DNA of 64,000 nt from contig NZ_CP137142.1 in assembly GCF_045287255.1 (NCBI RefSeq), forward strand, positions 620,001 to 684,000, written 5' to 3'. How positions within the stretch are numbered: position 1 is the first letter of the stretch; the number at the start of each line of letters is the position of its first letter. This document shows positions 26,065 to 34,486 of the stretch, piece after piece. The translations under genes and the position numbers were made by a program. Source of the stretch: Henriciella sp045287255 (GTDB lineage Bacteria; Pseudomonadota; Alphaproteobacteria; Caulobacterales; Hyphomonadaceae). Under the pieces are notes generated by a model. It saw nothing but the letters and a program-made list of their open reading frames with translations. It had not been told where the DNA came from and made no database searches.

Positions 26065-27042
26065 ATGGCGAACCCGTCAGCGGTTAAAGTGTTTCGAGTT
26101 TTTCTAGCCAGCCTTGGCTTCGCCTTGATGCTGGCAACACCTACAGCTGCTGCCGAGAAATACGCATCTATCGTCATCGATATGGAGACCAATGAGGTTC
26201 TCCACGCGCGCCACGCTGATTCCCCGCGCTATCCTGCATCGCTCACTAAAGTCATGACGCTTTACATGCTGTTTGATGCTGTAAAGGCTGGCGAGGTGCG
26301 CCTTGATGAAAAACTCCGGGTTTCACGAGCAGCCGCCAAGCAACCGCCAAGCTCTCTGCGGCTAAAGGTTGGTCAGACGATTACCGTGGCTGATGCTATC
26401 GATGCGCTTATCACAAAGTCTGCCAATGATGTCGCCGTTGTTGTGGCCGAGCGTTTGGGTGGGACCGAGTCCCGCTTTGCCACACTTATGACGGCAAAGG
26501 CCCAATCTATGGGAATGACCCGCACAACATTCCGCAACGCTTCTGGCTTGCCGGATAGTCAGCAACTATCGACCGCGCGTGATATGGCCATTCTGGCTGA
26601 GCGCATTCTCAAGGATCATGCTGGTTACTATGGCTATTTCGCCAAGACGCGGTTTAGCTGGGGGCGGAACACTTACAAGAATCACAATCGTCTGATTGGC
26701 ACAGTCACAGGTGTTGATGGCATCAAGACCGGATATACACGGGCTTCCGGATTCAATCTTATGACCTCTGCCAAACGTCGTGGTCGCCGTGTGATCACGA
26801 TTATGTTTGGCGGCTCCACAGCGCGTTCACGTGATCAACATGTTACTGATCTGGTCGAAGCAGCCTATCGCAGTTTTGAAGATAGTCCGACCGATCCACG
26901 CTTGCGGGCCCGGCTTCAATTCAGCAATGTTCAGCCACCGATTGATCCAAATGGCGCTGCTATGCCCGTTCTGAATGGTCAGGTCTTTGGAGCGACTAGC
27001 CCAGTGATCGCGCAGGGAGATGAGGGCTCGAAGGATAACTAG
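26065..27042 (+). CDS. D-alanyl-D-alanine carboxypeptidase (low-molecular-weight PBP)
   Basis: Periplasmic serine peptidase that trims the terminal D-alanine of peptidoglycan stem peptides. 325 residues with a signal peptide (hydrophobic FLASLGFALMLATPTAAA) and the three penicillin-binding motifs: S59-L-T-K62, S119-A-N121 and K221-T-G223. The catalytic domain ends near residue 275; the C-terminal tail of about 50 residues is short and the membrane-anchoring PBP5 C-domain is not evident. GGAGG precedes the ATG. Confidence 0.94.
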   Translation: MANPSAVKVFRVFLASLGFALMLATPTAAAEKYASIVIDMETNEVLHARHADSPRYPASLTKVMTLYMLFDAVKAGEVRLDEKLRVSRAAAKQPPSSLRLKVGQTITVADAIDALITKSANDVAVVVAERLGGTESRFATLMTAKAQSMGMTRTTFRNASGLPDSQQLSTARDMAILAERILKDHAGYYGYFAKTRFSWGRNTYKNHNRLIGTVTGVDGIKTGYTRASGFNLMTSAKRRGRRVITIMFGGSTARSRDQHVTDLVEAAYRSFEDSPTDPRLRARLQFSNVQPPIDPNGAAMPVLNGQVFGATSPVIAQGDEGSKDN

Positions 27043-27105
27043 CGACTGCGGGCTGGTCGCATGGCTTGTGGGGCGTAAATAGACTCTATCTTCAAAGGGT
27101 GCCTT

Positions 27106-28266
27106 ATGATCCGTTTACTCGCCTTTGTGCTTTGCTTTAGTTTTCTGTTCGACTCGGCCGCGGCCGCCCCAATTGACTATGATCGCTTAGATAAGCGCCT
27201 GGTTCAGCTTGCTGCTGAAGAAGACATTGTTGGCCTGGCTGTCGGCGTGATTGAGAATGGCGAGATTACCTTCACCCGCGGCTATGGCCAGAACAAGATT
27301 GGCGGTACGCCGATTACGGCGGATACCGTGTTTCGCTGGGCCTCTCTTTCAAAAGGCGTGGCTTCTTCTGTAACCGTTCAGCTGGCTGATGAGGGGGCCT
27401 TCTCCCTATCTGACACGTTGGGGCGTTTCAAAACGTCTCTGCGATTGCCGGGCCGGGGAGAGAGTCGTGCGACGATAGAAAACGTTTTGTCGCATATGCT
27501 TGGCATCGTGCCGAACGCTTATGATACGCGTCTCGAGGATGGTCGTGATCCAGCAGGGATACGCGTCAGTCTTGGCGCATTGAAGCCGACTTGCGGCGTT
27601 GGCCAGTGCCATACCTATCAAAATGTTGCGTTTGATGCAGTGTCTGAGGTGATTGAAGACGCAACAGAGCAGACCTTCACGGATATTGTTAAGGCACGGC
27701 TGTTTGAGCCGCTGGGCATGTCGAGCGCCTCGTTTGGTCGTGATGGTCTGATCCGCGCACCTTCCTGGGCGGAACCCCATCGTTTTCGGTATCGGACAAA
27801 GACTATGGAAAAACGCCCGGTTCAACAGTCTTACTACCGGGTACCGGCGGCAGGTGGCGTGAATGGATCAATTCGTGACCTAACCCATTTTGCGCGGGCT
27901 CAAATGGGGCTGGCTCCCGATGTGTTGTCACAAGCGGTTCTGGACGATTTGCATACGCCACGCGTCTATACACGCCGTGAGCAGTCCAGCATGAGTCGAC
28001 GCTATGGTGGCCATTTGAGAGACGCGCGTTACGCTTTGGGCTGGCGGGTTTACAAATATGGCGAGGCAGGCACGCGTGTCGTAGGCCATCGCGGCGCTGT
28101 CGATGGCTACCGCTCGATGATACTATTCGACCCGGAGCGGGACAGCGGTGTCGTTGCTTTGTGGAACTCAAACTCGCGTAAGCCTGTCGGTATCCAGTTC
28201 GAGGTTATGGACATGGTTTATGGGCTGGCTCCGGTGGATTGGCTGGGTTTAGAAGGGGCTTCATAG
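27106..28266 (+). CDS. serine hydrolase, class C beta-lactamase family
   Basis: Exported 386-residue enzyme with a signal peptide ending near SAAAAP. Active-site motifs of the class C beta-lactamase/esterase family: S80-L-S-K83, Y171-Q-N173 and H328-R-G330 (the position of the KTG motif). It could be an esterase, a DD-peptidase or a beta-lactamase; the HRG variant is more common in the esterase/peptidase members. It is 63 bases downstream of the carboxypeptidase gene on the same strand and may share its transcript. Confidence 0.88.
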   Translation: MIRLLAFVLCFSFLFDSAAAAPIDYDRLDKRLVQLAAEEDIVGLAVGVIENGEITFTRGYGQNKIGGTPITADTVFRWASLSKGVASSVTVQLADEGAFSLSDTLGRFKTSLRLPGRGESRATIENVLSHMLGIVPNAYDTRLEDGRDPAGIRVSLGALKPTCGVGQCHTYQNVAFDAVSEVIEDATEQTFTDIVKARLFEPLGMSSASFGRDGLIRAPSWAEPHRFRYRTKTMEKRPVQQSYYRVPAAGGVNGSIRDLTHFARAQMGLAPDVLSQAVLDDLHTPRVYTRREQSSMSRRYGGHLRDARYALGWRVYKYGEAGTRVVGHRGAVDGYRSMILFDPERDSGVVALWNSNSRKPVGIQFEVMDMVYGLAPVDWLGLEGAS

Positions 28267-28381
28267 CCGCCCAATGCCCTTGATAGGATTTGGCTATAAG
28301 ATGTCTGCCTAATTACGATTAGAACGCCCTCTGCTCCGCTCTAGGGTCACCATCTGGTGCCGGCTGAGGAGGATAGGGGCG

Positions 28382-29296
28382 ATGCAGCCAGACATGCTTG
28401 CGGATGATTTTGAAGGCTGTCCCAGTGACGAGCCCTATATCGCAGATCATTGGTATGTGGCGGCCCCATCGAAGAGGGTCAAACGTGGGCGCCAGTGCAA
28501 GCTCAAACTGTTTGGCGAAGACTATGTGTTCCATCGCGCGCCTGATGGAAACCTGAAGATTGAAGGGGGTGTGCGCCTCGCCATCGTTGAGCAACAGGAT
28601 CTGATCTGGGTTTATCGTCCTTGTTCAAGCGGTGCGCGTCCGCGTCACACAGAACCGCCAACGTTTGATCTGCCGTCGGCAAAGGTTCGCTACTGCAAAA
28701 CGGTTATCATTCCAGCCAGTCAGGATGATGCCGCCTATGGCCTGTTGGATCCTGCGCACACGCCTTTTGTACATAAAAGTCCGCTTTGGCGTGGGTCTGG
28801 CGTGCACAAGCTCAAAGAGAAAGTGTTTGAGCCGATCCCGTTTGGGTTTCGCATGGCCGGACATGCCCCCGTAAACTCAGACATATACAAGCTTATCGGT
28901 GGGCAGGTGCGCGTCTATATTGATTTCCGCCTACCCGGCTTGCGGGCAGAGTATATTCGCAATGCCAAGCATACGGTCCTGAACCTCTCAGCCCTGACAC
29001 CAAAAGATGCGCAACACACCTATCTCAATCAAATCTTTTTTTGGGATACGCCTGTTCTGTCTGTCCTGCGCCCCATCATACCCCCATTTGTGAAGGGCTT
29101 CCTTCAGCAGGATGTCGATATCATGGCCCTTCGCCGAAAGAATGAAACCTATGGCGGAAAAGGCATGTTGCTCGGCGATTCTGACAAACAGTTTCAATGG
29201 TATATGAAGCTGAAAAGGGAGTGGCAGCAGGCTCGCATTGATAGCCGCCCCTTCGTGAATGCACTTGAGCCAGCAACCTTGCGCTGGCGGACCTAG
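28382..29296 (+). CDS. Rieske-less ring-hydroxylating-oxygenase-like protein
   Basis: 304-residue protein whose ends match Rieske non-heme iron oxygenase alpha subunits. The N-terminal ADHWYVAAPSKRV and a later LIWVYRP strand are those that flank a Rieske domain, but the segment between them is missing: no C-x-H or C-x2-H pair exists, and the only cysteines are C13, C39, C81 and C105. The catalytic iron motif is kept: GLLD-P-A-H126-T-P-F-V-H131 and a likely third ligand at D244 or D246. Strong GAGG site upstream of the ATG. Without the 2Fe-2S cluster normal electron delivery is impossible, so the reaction is unknown. No frameshift is visible. Confidence 0.75.
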   Translation: MQPDMLADDFEGCPSDEPYIADHWYVAAPSKRVKRGRQCKLKLFGEDYVFHRAPDGNLKIEGGVRLAIVEQQDLIWVYRPCSSGARPRHTEPPTFDLPSAKVRYCKTVIIPASQDDAAYGLLDPAHTPFVHKSPLWRGSGVHKLKEKVFEPIPFGFRMAGHAPVNSDIYKLIGGQVRVYIDFRLPGLRAEYIRNAKHTVLNLSALTPKDAQHTYLNQIFFWDTPVLSVLRPIIPPFVKGFLQQDVDIMALRRKNETYGGKGMLLGDSDKQFQWYMKLKREWQQARIDSRPFVNALEPATLRWRT

Positions 29297-30193
29297 TTAG
29301 AAGGCGATTTCAGCCCCAGCCAGTTCTGGCAGGCGGAGTGTAATCAGAAGGTCCCGCATTTCCTGACGCGCCGCGACATGGCTCATCGTGAAATTGATGT
29401 TGGAGCCTTTCTCCGTCAGGTCGAGAAGCGTCAAACCTGCCGGAAACAATTCCCGATAAATCACGCGTTCTGACAGGCCCGGTGCCAGTCGGAAACCGAT
29501 CCGTTTGGCGAGATTTTCCAGCGCTTCGCCAACGCGCTGCTTATTGCGGGCTTCAAGCGAGGACATGCGGTTGCGCATTACAACCCAGTCGATCGGTTGG
29601 CGAGAGGTGCGGGCTTTTTCCTTCCGACAGTTCCAGACCATTTCCGAATAGAAGCTGGGCCGCAGAACTTTCAGCGTCTGTGGGTTCACATCGCCCAGCA
29701 GGTCGAAATCGACAAAGCTGTCATTCAAAGGCGTGATCAACGTGTCTGCGCTCATATGCGCCAGACGGGAAAGAAATGTATCCGTGCCCGGCGCATCAAT
29801 GATGACAATTTCGCTGACTGCTTTCAGGCGCTCTAGCGAGGTGTTGAAGCGATCCGTGTCTTCACGTTCAGCCAGGTCCAGATCACGTTCTGTGCTGGCA
29901 TCAACGCGAATGATTTCCGGCATCGGGATATCGGCACCTGTGGATTGTCGCCACCGCATGCGGTTTTCCAGATAGCGCGTCAGTGTTCGCTGTCGCAGAT
30001 CCAGGTCGATTACACCGACCTTTTTGTCCATACGCATGAGAGCAATGGCGAGGTGCACAGACACTGTCGACTTGCCTGCACCGCCTTTTTCATTGCCAAC
30101 AACAATCACCCGGCACGTTTTTGGTGCCGGGGTCTTGAGGGTGAGGGGCTCGCCGCCCTGATCACCAATCTGTCCATATCCGTCGGCTGGCAT
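29297..30193 (-). CDS. mipZ: division-plane positioning ATPase MipZ
   Basis: ParA-like ATPase that forms bipolar gradients through ParB and blocks FtsZ assembly away from mid-cell. 298 residues; Walker A is N34-E-K-G-G-A-G-K41-S-T, followed by VIDLDLRQRTLTRYLENR and NDSFVDFDLLG. It shares the MipZ-specific segments DWVVMRNRMS, EARNKQR, LAKRIGFR and RVIYRELFPAGLTLLDL with the Caulobacter protein. The N-terminal ~25 residues before the first strand are longer than in Caulobacter. A small gene ends 15 bases upstream on the same strand, and panC is divergent beyond it. Confidence 0.95.
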   Translation of the reverse strand: MPADGYGQIGDQGGEPLTLKTPAPKTCRVIVVGNEKGGAGKSTVSVHLAIALMRMDKKVGVIDLDLRQRTLTRYLENRMRWRQSTGADIPMPEIIRVDASTERDLDLAEREDTDRFNTSLERLKAVSEIVIIDAPGTDTFLSRLAHMSADTLITPLNDSFVDFDLLGDVNPQTLKVLRPSFYSEMVWNCRKEKARTSRQPIDWVVMRNRMSSLEARNKQRVGEALENLAKRIGFRLAPGLSERVIYRELFPAGLTLLDLTEKGSNINFTMSHVAARQEMRDLLITLRLPELAGAEIAF

Positions 30194-30208
30194 AGCCGGC
30201 TCCTAAAC

Positions 30209-30652
30209 TCAGGCGGCCTGTTGTTCGCGCGCGTCTTGATGGCTGTACTCTTCGAACAGAAAAGCTGCATCGCCGCCAATTGTCGTATCCTGCGCCGCGA
30301 TTGGGGCTTCAGGTTCACCATCGAACAGGTCGCTGTCATGCGTGGTGATGGCGCAAGGCATCTCTGTCGTTGCCGCAACCGGGAAGGGGGTAACCCCTGT
30401 AATCATGTCGAGTGTCTCGCGCAGACCACCAAGTGCGCCCGACAGCTTGCCCATGTCCGCTGCGAGTGCACGGGTTTCGCGTTGCAAGGCATCAGCCTGA
30501 TCAAACAACCATGCATCACCATCATCAGGTATCGGCATTTGTGCTGGCTCAAGGTTGAATTTAGGCTTGGCGACGCGCTTGCCCTTTGTGTAAAGGGTTA
30601 CGCGGACTGCAGTAAGCAGTGTTTTAAGGCGGGTGACGACAGAGTTTCTCAT
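30209..30652 (-). CDS. hypothetical protein upstream of mipZ
   Basis: Unrecognised 147-residue protein, acidic in its second half. A basic N-terminus (RNSVVTRLKTLLTAVRVTLYTKGKR) precedes a short helical segment (about 45-85, QADALQRETRALAADMGKLSGALGGLRETLDMI) that could form a coiled coil, then a low-complexity acidic tail. No signal peptide or membrane helix. It precedes mipZ by 15 bases on the same strand and is likely co-transcribed, so a role in chromosome or division positioning is possible but unproven. Confidence 0.65.
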   Translation of the reverse strand: MRNSVVTRLKTLLTAVRVTLYTKGKRVAKPKFNLEPAQMPIPDDGDAWLFDQADALQRETRALAADMGKLSGALGGLRETLDMITGVTPFPVAATTEMPCAITTHDSDLFDGEPEAPIAAQDTTIGGDAAFLFEEYSHQDAREQQAA

Positions 30653-30717
30653 ACCTTAAGAATTCCGTTCAAAGAGTTAACAGGTCGTTTACGACTCTCG
30701 TTTCAGGCGAAATTTTC

Positions 30718-31587
30718 ATGAAGAAAAAACCGGTCCTTGTTCGCACCCTCAAAGACCTTCGGGAAACCCTTGCCCCATACCGCCGCGAAGGTCGAAAAAT
30801 CGGCTTTGTGCCAACCATGGGGGCCTTGCATGACGGGCATATCTCACTGGTTGAGCTTGCAAGGGAGAAGAGCGATGTTTCCGTTGTCAGCATCTTTGTG
30901 AACCCGACCCAGTTTGCCGAAGGCGAGGATCTCGATACTTATCCGCGCACGGAGGAGGCTGATATTGCCCGATTGGCGGCGGTCGATACTGACATCGTCT
31001 ACCTGCCCAGCGTTGAGGAGATGTATCCTGAAGGCTCCGTGACCAATGTTCGGGTTGAGGCGCTTTCAGACTTGCTTGATGGCATATATCGACCGCACTT
31101 CTTCTATGGGGTTGCAACCGTGGTTGCGCGTCTTTTCATCCATGTTCAGCCCGATGTCGCAGCCTTTGGGCAAAAGGATTACCAGCAGCTGCAGATCATC
31201 CGTCGCATGGTGCGCGATCTTGGCTTTCCGATTGAAATCCTTGGCGGGGAAACCGTGCGGGATCCTGATGGCCTCGCCCAGTCCTCTCGAAATGCTTATC
31301 TCAGCGCTGAGGAACGCGCGCAGGCCAATGCGATCTCTACGGCTTTGAACCGGGCGGCCAAGCGCATTGAACTTGGCGTTTCTGTCCGTGATGCCCTGAC
31401 CGAGGCACGCAGCATGATCGAGCAGGCAGGTTTTGATAGGCTCGACTATGTCAGCGCTGTGGACCCAGAAACCTTGCAGGACTTGCCTGATGCGCCGGTT
31501 GCCGAGGGCTATGAAGGGCGCCTGCTCGCCGCAGCATGGATGGGCAAGACGCGCCTGATCGATAACCTTGGTTTCAAGCGCTCTTGA
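30718..31587 (+). CDS. panC: pantothenate synthetase
   Basis: Condenses pantoate and beta-alanine using ATP in coenzyme A synthesis. 289 residues with the nucleotidyltransferase signature VPTMGALHDGHISLVE (ATP-binding HIGH-like histidines), NPTQFAEGEDLDTYPR, the active-site region FGQKDYQQLQIIRRMV and SSRNAYLSAEER (KMSKS-equivalent loop). The ATG at 30718 starts a natural MKKKPVLVRTL. Transcribed alone; convergent with cysH. Confidence 0.96.
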   Translation: MKKKPVLVRTLKDLRETLAPYRREGRKIGFVPTMGALHDGHISLVELAREKSDVSVVSIFVNPTQFAEGEDLDTYPRTEEADIARLAAVDTDIVYLPSVEEMYPEGSVTNVRVEALSDLLDGIYRPHFFYGVATVVARLFIHVQPDVAAFGQKDYQQLQIIRRMVRDLGFPIEILGGETVRDPDGLAQSSRNAYLSAEERAQANAISTALNRAAKRIELGVSVRDALTEARSMIEQAGFDRLDYVSAVDPETLQDLPDAPVAEGYEGRLLAAAWMGKTRLIDNLGFKRS

Positions 31588-31601
31588 GTGAAGCGTAAGG
31601 C

Positions 31602-32345
31602 CTAAAATACCCGCGGGCGCTCGTTCTTCTCAACGTGCAGGCCACACTCGCTTTTGTCCTGACCAGCCCAGCGACCTGAACGGATATCGTTCGGGTCTTC
31701 AGCAGGCTTCGTGCAAGGCCAGCAGCCAATGGATGGATAGCCTTGGGCAACTAGCGGATGCTTGGGCAGGTTCCGGCGCTTGAAATAGGCCTGAACATCT
31801 TCCTGGGTCCAGTTGGCGAGCGGGTTCACTTTGAAGCGTCCGCCAGCATGCTCAAAGACAGGCAGGGACATGCGCGCACCGCCATGGAAGCGTTTGCGCC
31901 CTGTAATCCAGGCATTGAAGCCTTCCAGAGCGGGCTCAAGCGGGCGCACCTTGCGCAGGGCACAGCAAGCATCCGGATCGGTTTTCCAAAGCGTGTTCTT
32001 CGGGTCTTCCGCCAGTCGCTCATCTTCAGCGGGTGGGATGTCCCGAACATTTGAGAGACCAAGCCGTTCAATCAGCTCGTCTTTATAGTCAATTGTCTGC
32101 GGGAAATGCATGCCGGTCTCAAGGAAGACAATTGGCATATCCGGATCGACATCCGCGATCAGCGCCAGCATCACCGCGCTTTCGGCGCCAAAGGAAGAGA
32201 CATAGGTCATCTCACCCTGCCACTCACGCAGGATTGAAGCGCGCAGAATGGTCTGGGCCGAGGCATCGCGCAGCTCATCATTGAGCCGCTTCAGGCGCGC
32301 TTCCACATCTTCATCAATGTGCAGACTGATATCGCTATACGCCAT
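31602..32345 (-). CDS. cysH: assimilatory adenylylsulfate (APS) reductase
   Basis: Reduces activated sulfate to sulfite using thioredoxin or glutaredoxin. 247 residues. The cysteine set DACCALRKV and GCWPC binds a 4Fe-4S cluster, which marks the APS-reducing rather than the PAPS-only type, and the catalytic cysteine is in SECGLH near the C-terminus. The ATG at 32345 follows the upstream gene's stop by a few bases, with GAAGG in between; an earlier in-frame ATG at 32393 would overlap that gene. Last gene of the sulfur operon. Confidence 0.93.
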   Translation of the reverse strand: MAYSDISLHIDEDVEARLKRLNDELRDASAQTILRASILREWQGEMTYVSSFGAESAVMLALIADVDPDMPIVFLETGMHFPQTIDYKDELIERLGLSNVRDIPPAEDERLAEDPKNTLWKTDPDACCALRKVRPLEPALEGFNAWITGRKRFHGGARMSLPVFEHAGGRFKVNPLANWTQEDVQAYFKRRNLPKHPLVAQGYPSIGCWPCTKPAEDPNDIRSGRWAGQDKSECGLHVEKNERPRVF

Positions 32346-32349
32346 GGCT

Positions 32350-32841
32350 TCAGGCCTTCTCGTGACGCCTTGCGAAAACAGAACCATTTCCATCCGCAGC
32401 GGGCTGATAAAACGCCGAATACTCTTTCAGCGCTTCCATCACTCCAGATAGGTCAGCCCGGGCCGTGGAATAAGCATCAAAGCCTGAACGGTTCATATAG
32501 AGAATCTGATCTCTCAGGACGTGACCGACCGCGCGCAGCTCTCCGGTATAGCCTAAACGGCGACGCAAAAGCTGGGCCTGCGAGTAACCACGCCCGTCGG
32601 TATATTTCGGGAAACTGATCTCAATCAAAGCGATCCGGTCAAGGTGAGGTTCGAGATCATGCGGGTCATCGCCGGGTTCCAGGCGCACGCCAATTTGCGT
32701 ATTGCGCGCCAGCAAGCTGTCGCCTTCATCAATCAGCCGGGTCAGGGAAACACTGACGCATCCTGTTGTCGGTACAGGTTCTTCACCCTCAACAAAGGCC
32801 CACATATCTTCAATCTCGGCCCCGTCTTTAATCAGCGGCAT
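32350..32841 (-). CDS. DUF934 protein of the sulfite reduction operon
   Basis: 163-residue protein of the DUF934 family, nearly always found between cysI and cysH in alphaproteobacteria. Recognisable parts: the N-terminal MPLIKDGAEIEDMW and the core EISFPKYTDGRGYSQAQLLRRRLGYTGELRAVGHVLRDQ. Start ATG 32841 lies inside the end of cysI (14-base overlap) with GGAGG upstream, so it is coupled to cysI. Biochemical role unknown; co-occurrence implies a part in sulfite reduction. Confidence 0.9.
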   Translation of the reverse strand: MPLIKDGAEIEDMWAFVEGEEPVPTTGCVSVSLTRLIDEGDSLLARNTQIGVRLEPGDDPHDLEPHLDRIALIEISFPKYTDGRGYSQAQLLRRRLGYTGELRAVGHVLRDQILYMNRSGFDAYSTARADLSGVMEALKEYSAFYQPAADGNGSVFARRHEKA

Positions 32842-34486
32842 AAACGGCCTCCTTGAACGGCTCATGGCCGACGCGTGTCAGGGTATCGATGAATTTCTCG
32901 TCCTGGGCTGTGCGCAGGTCGCGATAAGTGTCGATAATTGTCTTGATCGCGCCGGGGACTTCCTCAAAGCGCAGGGCCTTGCCCATGATGTCACCAATCG
33001 CGGCTTTCTCGTCGGCGCGCCCGCCTAAAGAAATCTGATAGAATTCCTCACCTTTCCGGTCGACGCCGAGAATACCGATATGGCCGACATGGTGGTGGCC
33101 ACAGGCATTGATACAGCCGGAAATATTGATGTGCAGTTTGCCAATATCGCGCTGATAGGCCGGGTCGGCGAAGACTTTCTGGATTTCCTGGCCGACCGGG
33201 ATCGAGCGAGCATTGGCAAGGTTGCAGTAATCAAGGCCCGGACACACGATCATATCGGTGATCAGGCTTTCATTCGGCGTGGCGAGGCCAGCGGCGTCCA
33301 GCTCACGATAGACCTCATAGAGATCATCAAGCGCAATGTGTGGCAGGACGACATTCTGAGCATGGGTCACGCGCAGGTCATCAAAGCCATACGTCTCGGC
33401 AAGGTGGGCCATCACCATCATCTGGCTGTCTGTGGCATCGCCTGCGAGCCCGCCAATCGGCTTCAGGCTGATGGTGACGGAGGTATATCCGTCAACCTTG
33501 TGTGGATGCAGGTTCACGGCTGCCCAGTTGGCAAAAGCCGGATCAGCAATCTTGGCGCGTTCAAACGCTTCGCTGGTTGCGGGTTTGTCGGCGAAGGCAG
33601 GTGGCGTGAAGTAGGCGTGAATGCGATCAATCTCAGCCTGGGGCAGGGTGATCTTTTCAGCATCGCGTTGCGCGGCAAACTCTTCTTCCACCAGACGCGT
33701 AAACTCTTCAGCGCCTGTTTCGGTGACGAGGATTTTGATCCGGGCTTTGTACTTGTTATCGCGGCGGCCAAAGCGGTTATAGACCCGCATGATCGCCTCG
33801 AGATAATCGAGCAAGTCCGCCTCTGGCACAAAGTCATTGACGAGTGTGGCGATCACCGGCGTGCGGCCCTGACCGCCACCAACATGAACCTCAAAGCCAA
33901 CCTTGCCGTCACGCTCGCGCATATGCAGGCCAATATCGTGAACCCGGATCGCTGCGCGGTCATGCTCTGCTGCGGTGACGGCGACTTTGAACTTACGCGG
34001 CAGGAAGGCAAATTCCGGGTGGAACGTGCTCCACTGGCGAATGATCTCACACCATGGTCGCGGGTCCATCACCTCATCGACAGCAGCGCCCGCAAAGTGG
34101 TCGCTGGTCGTGTTGCGGATACAGTTCCCGCTGGTCTGGATGGCATGCATGTCAACTTCGGCGAGTTGCTCCAGCACATCCGGAATATCCTTCAGTGCAA
34201 CCCAGTTGAACTGGATGTTCTGGCGGGTCGTCATATGGCCATAGCCGCGATCATAGTCGCGCGCGATCACGGCCAGCTTACGCATCTTGTTGCTGTCGAG
34301 CTGGCCATAAGGAATGGCAATGCGCAGCATATAGGCGTGCAATTGCAGATAGACACCGTTCTGCAGGCGCAGCGGCTTGAACTCATCTTCCAGAATGTCT
34401 CCGGACAGGCGGCGTTCCACCTGAGAGCGGAACTGGCTGACGCGATCCTTGACGATCTGCGCATCAAATTGATCATAGCGATACAT
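32828..34486 (-). CDS. cysI: sulfite reductase hemoprotein (nitrite/sulfite reductase family)
   Basis: Six-electron reduction of sulfite to sulfide with siroheme and a 4Fe-4S cluster. 552 residues with the two-repeat ferredoxin-like N-terminal half containing RHGHMTTRQNIQFNWV-type siroheme-binding sequence and ETGNCIRN-like TSGNCIRNTT. The cluster cysteines are in CPGLDYCNLANARS and SGCINACGHHH. Electron donor (CysJ or ferredoxin) is not in the window. The ATG shares a base with the stop of the upstream GST gene. Confidence 0.94.
   Translation of the reverse strand: MYRYDQFDAQIVKDRVSQFRSQVERRLSGDILEDEFKPLRLQNGVYLQLHAYMLRIAIPYGQLDSNKMRKLAVIARDYDRGYGHMTTRQNIQFNWVALKDIPDVLEQLAEVDMHAIQTSGNCIRNTTSDHFAGAAVDEVMDPRPWCEIIRQWSTFHPEFAFLPRKFKVAVTAAEHDRAAIRVHDIGLHMRERDGKVGFEVHVGGGQGRTPVIATLVNDFVPEADLLDYLEAIMRVYNRFGRRDNKYKARIKILVTETGAEEFTRLVEEEFAAQRDAEKITLPQAEIDRIHAYFTPPAFADKPATSEAFERAKIADPAFANWAAVNLHPHKVDGYTSVTISLKPIGGLAGDATDSQMMVMAHLAETYGFDDLRVTHAQNVVLPHIALDDLYEVYRELDAAGLATPNESLITDMIVCPGLDYCNLANARSIPVGQEIQKVFADPAYQRDIGKLHINISGCINACGHHHVGHIGILGVDRKGEEFYQISLGGRADEKAAIGDIMGKALRFEEVPGAIKTIIDTYRDLRTAQDEKFIDTLTRVGHEPFKEAVYAAD

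Noticed and set aside
32346..32393. Longer cysH start at 32393
   Set aside because: It would overlap the DUF934 gene and add residues unlike CysH; the ATG at 32345 has a ribosome-binding site.
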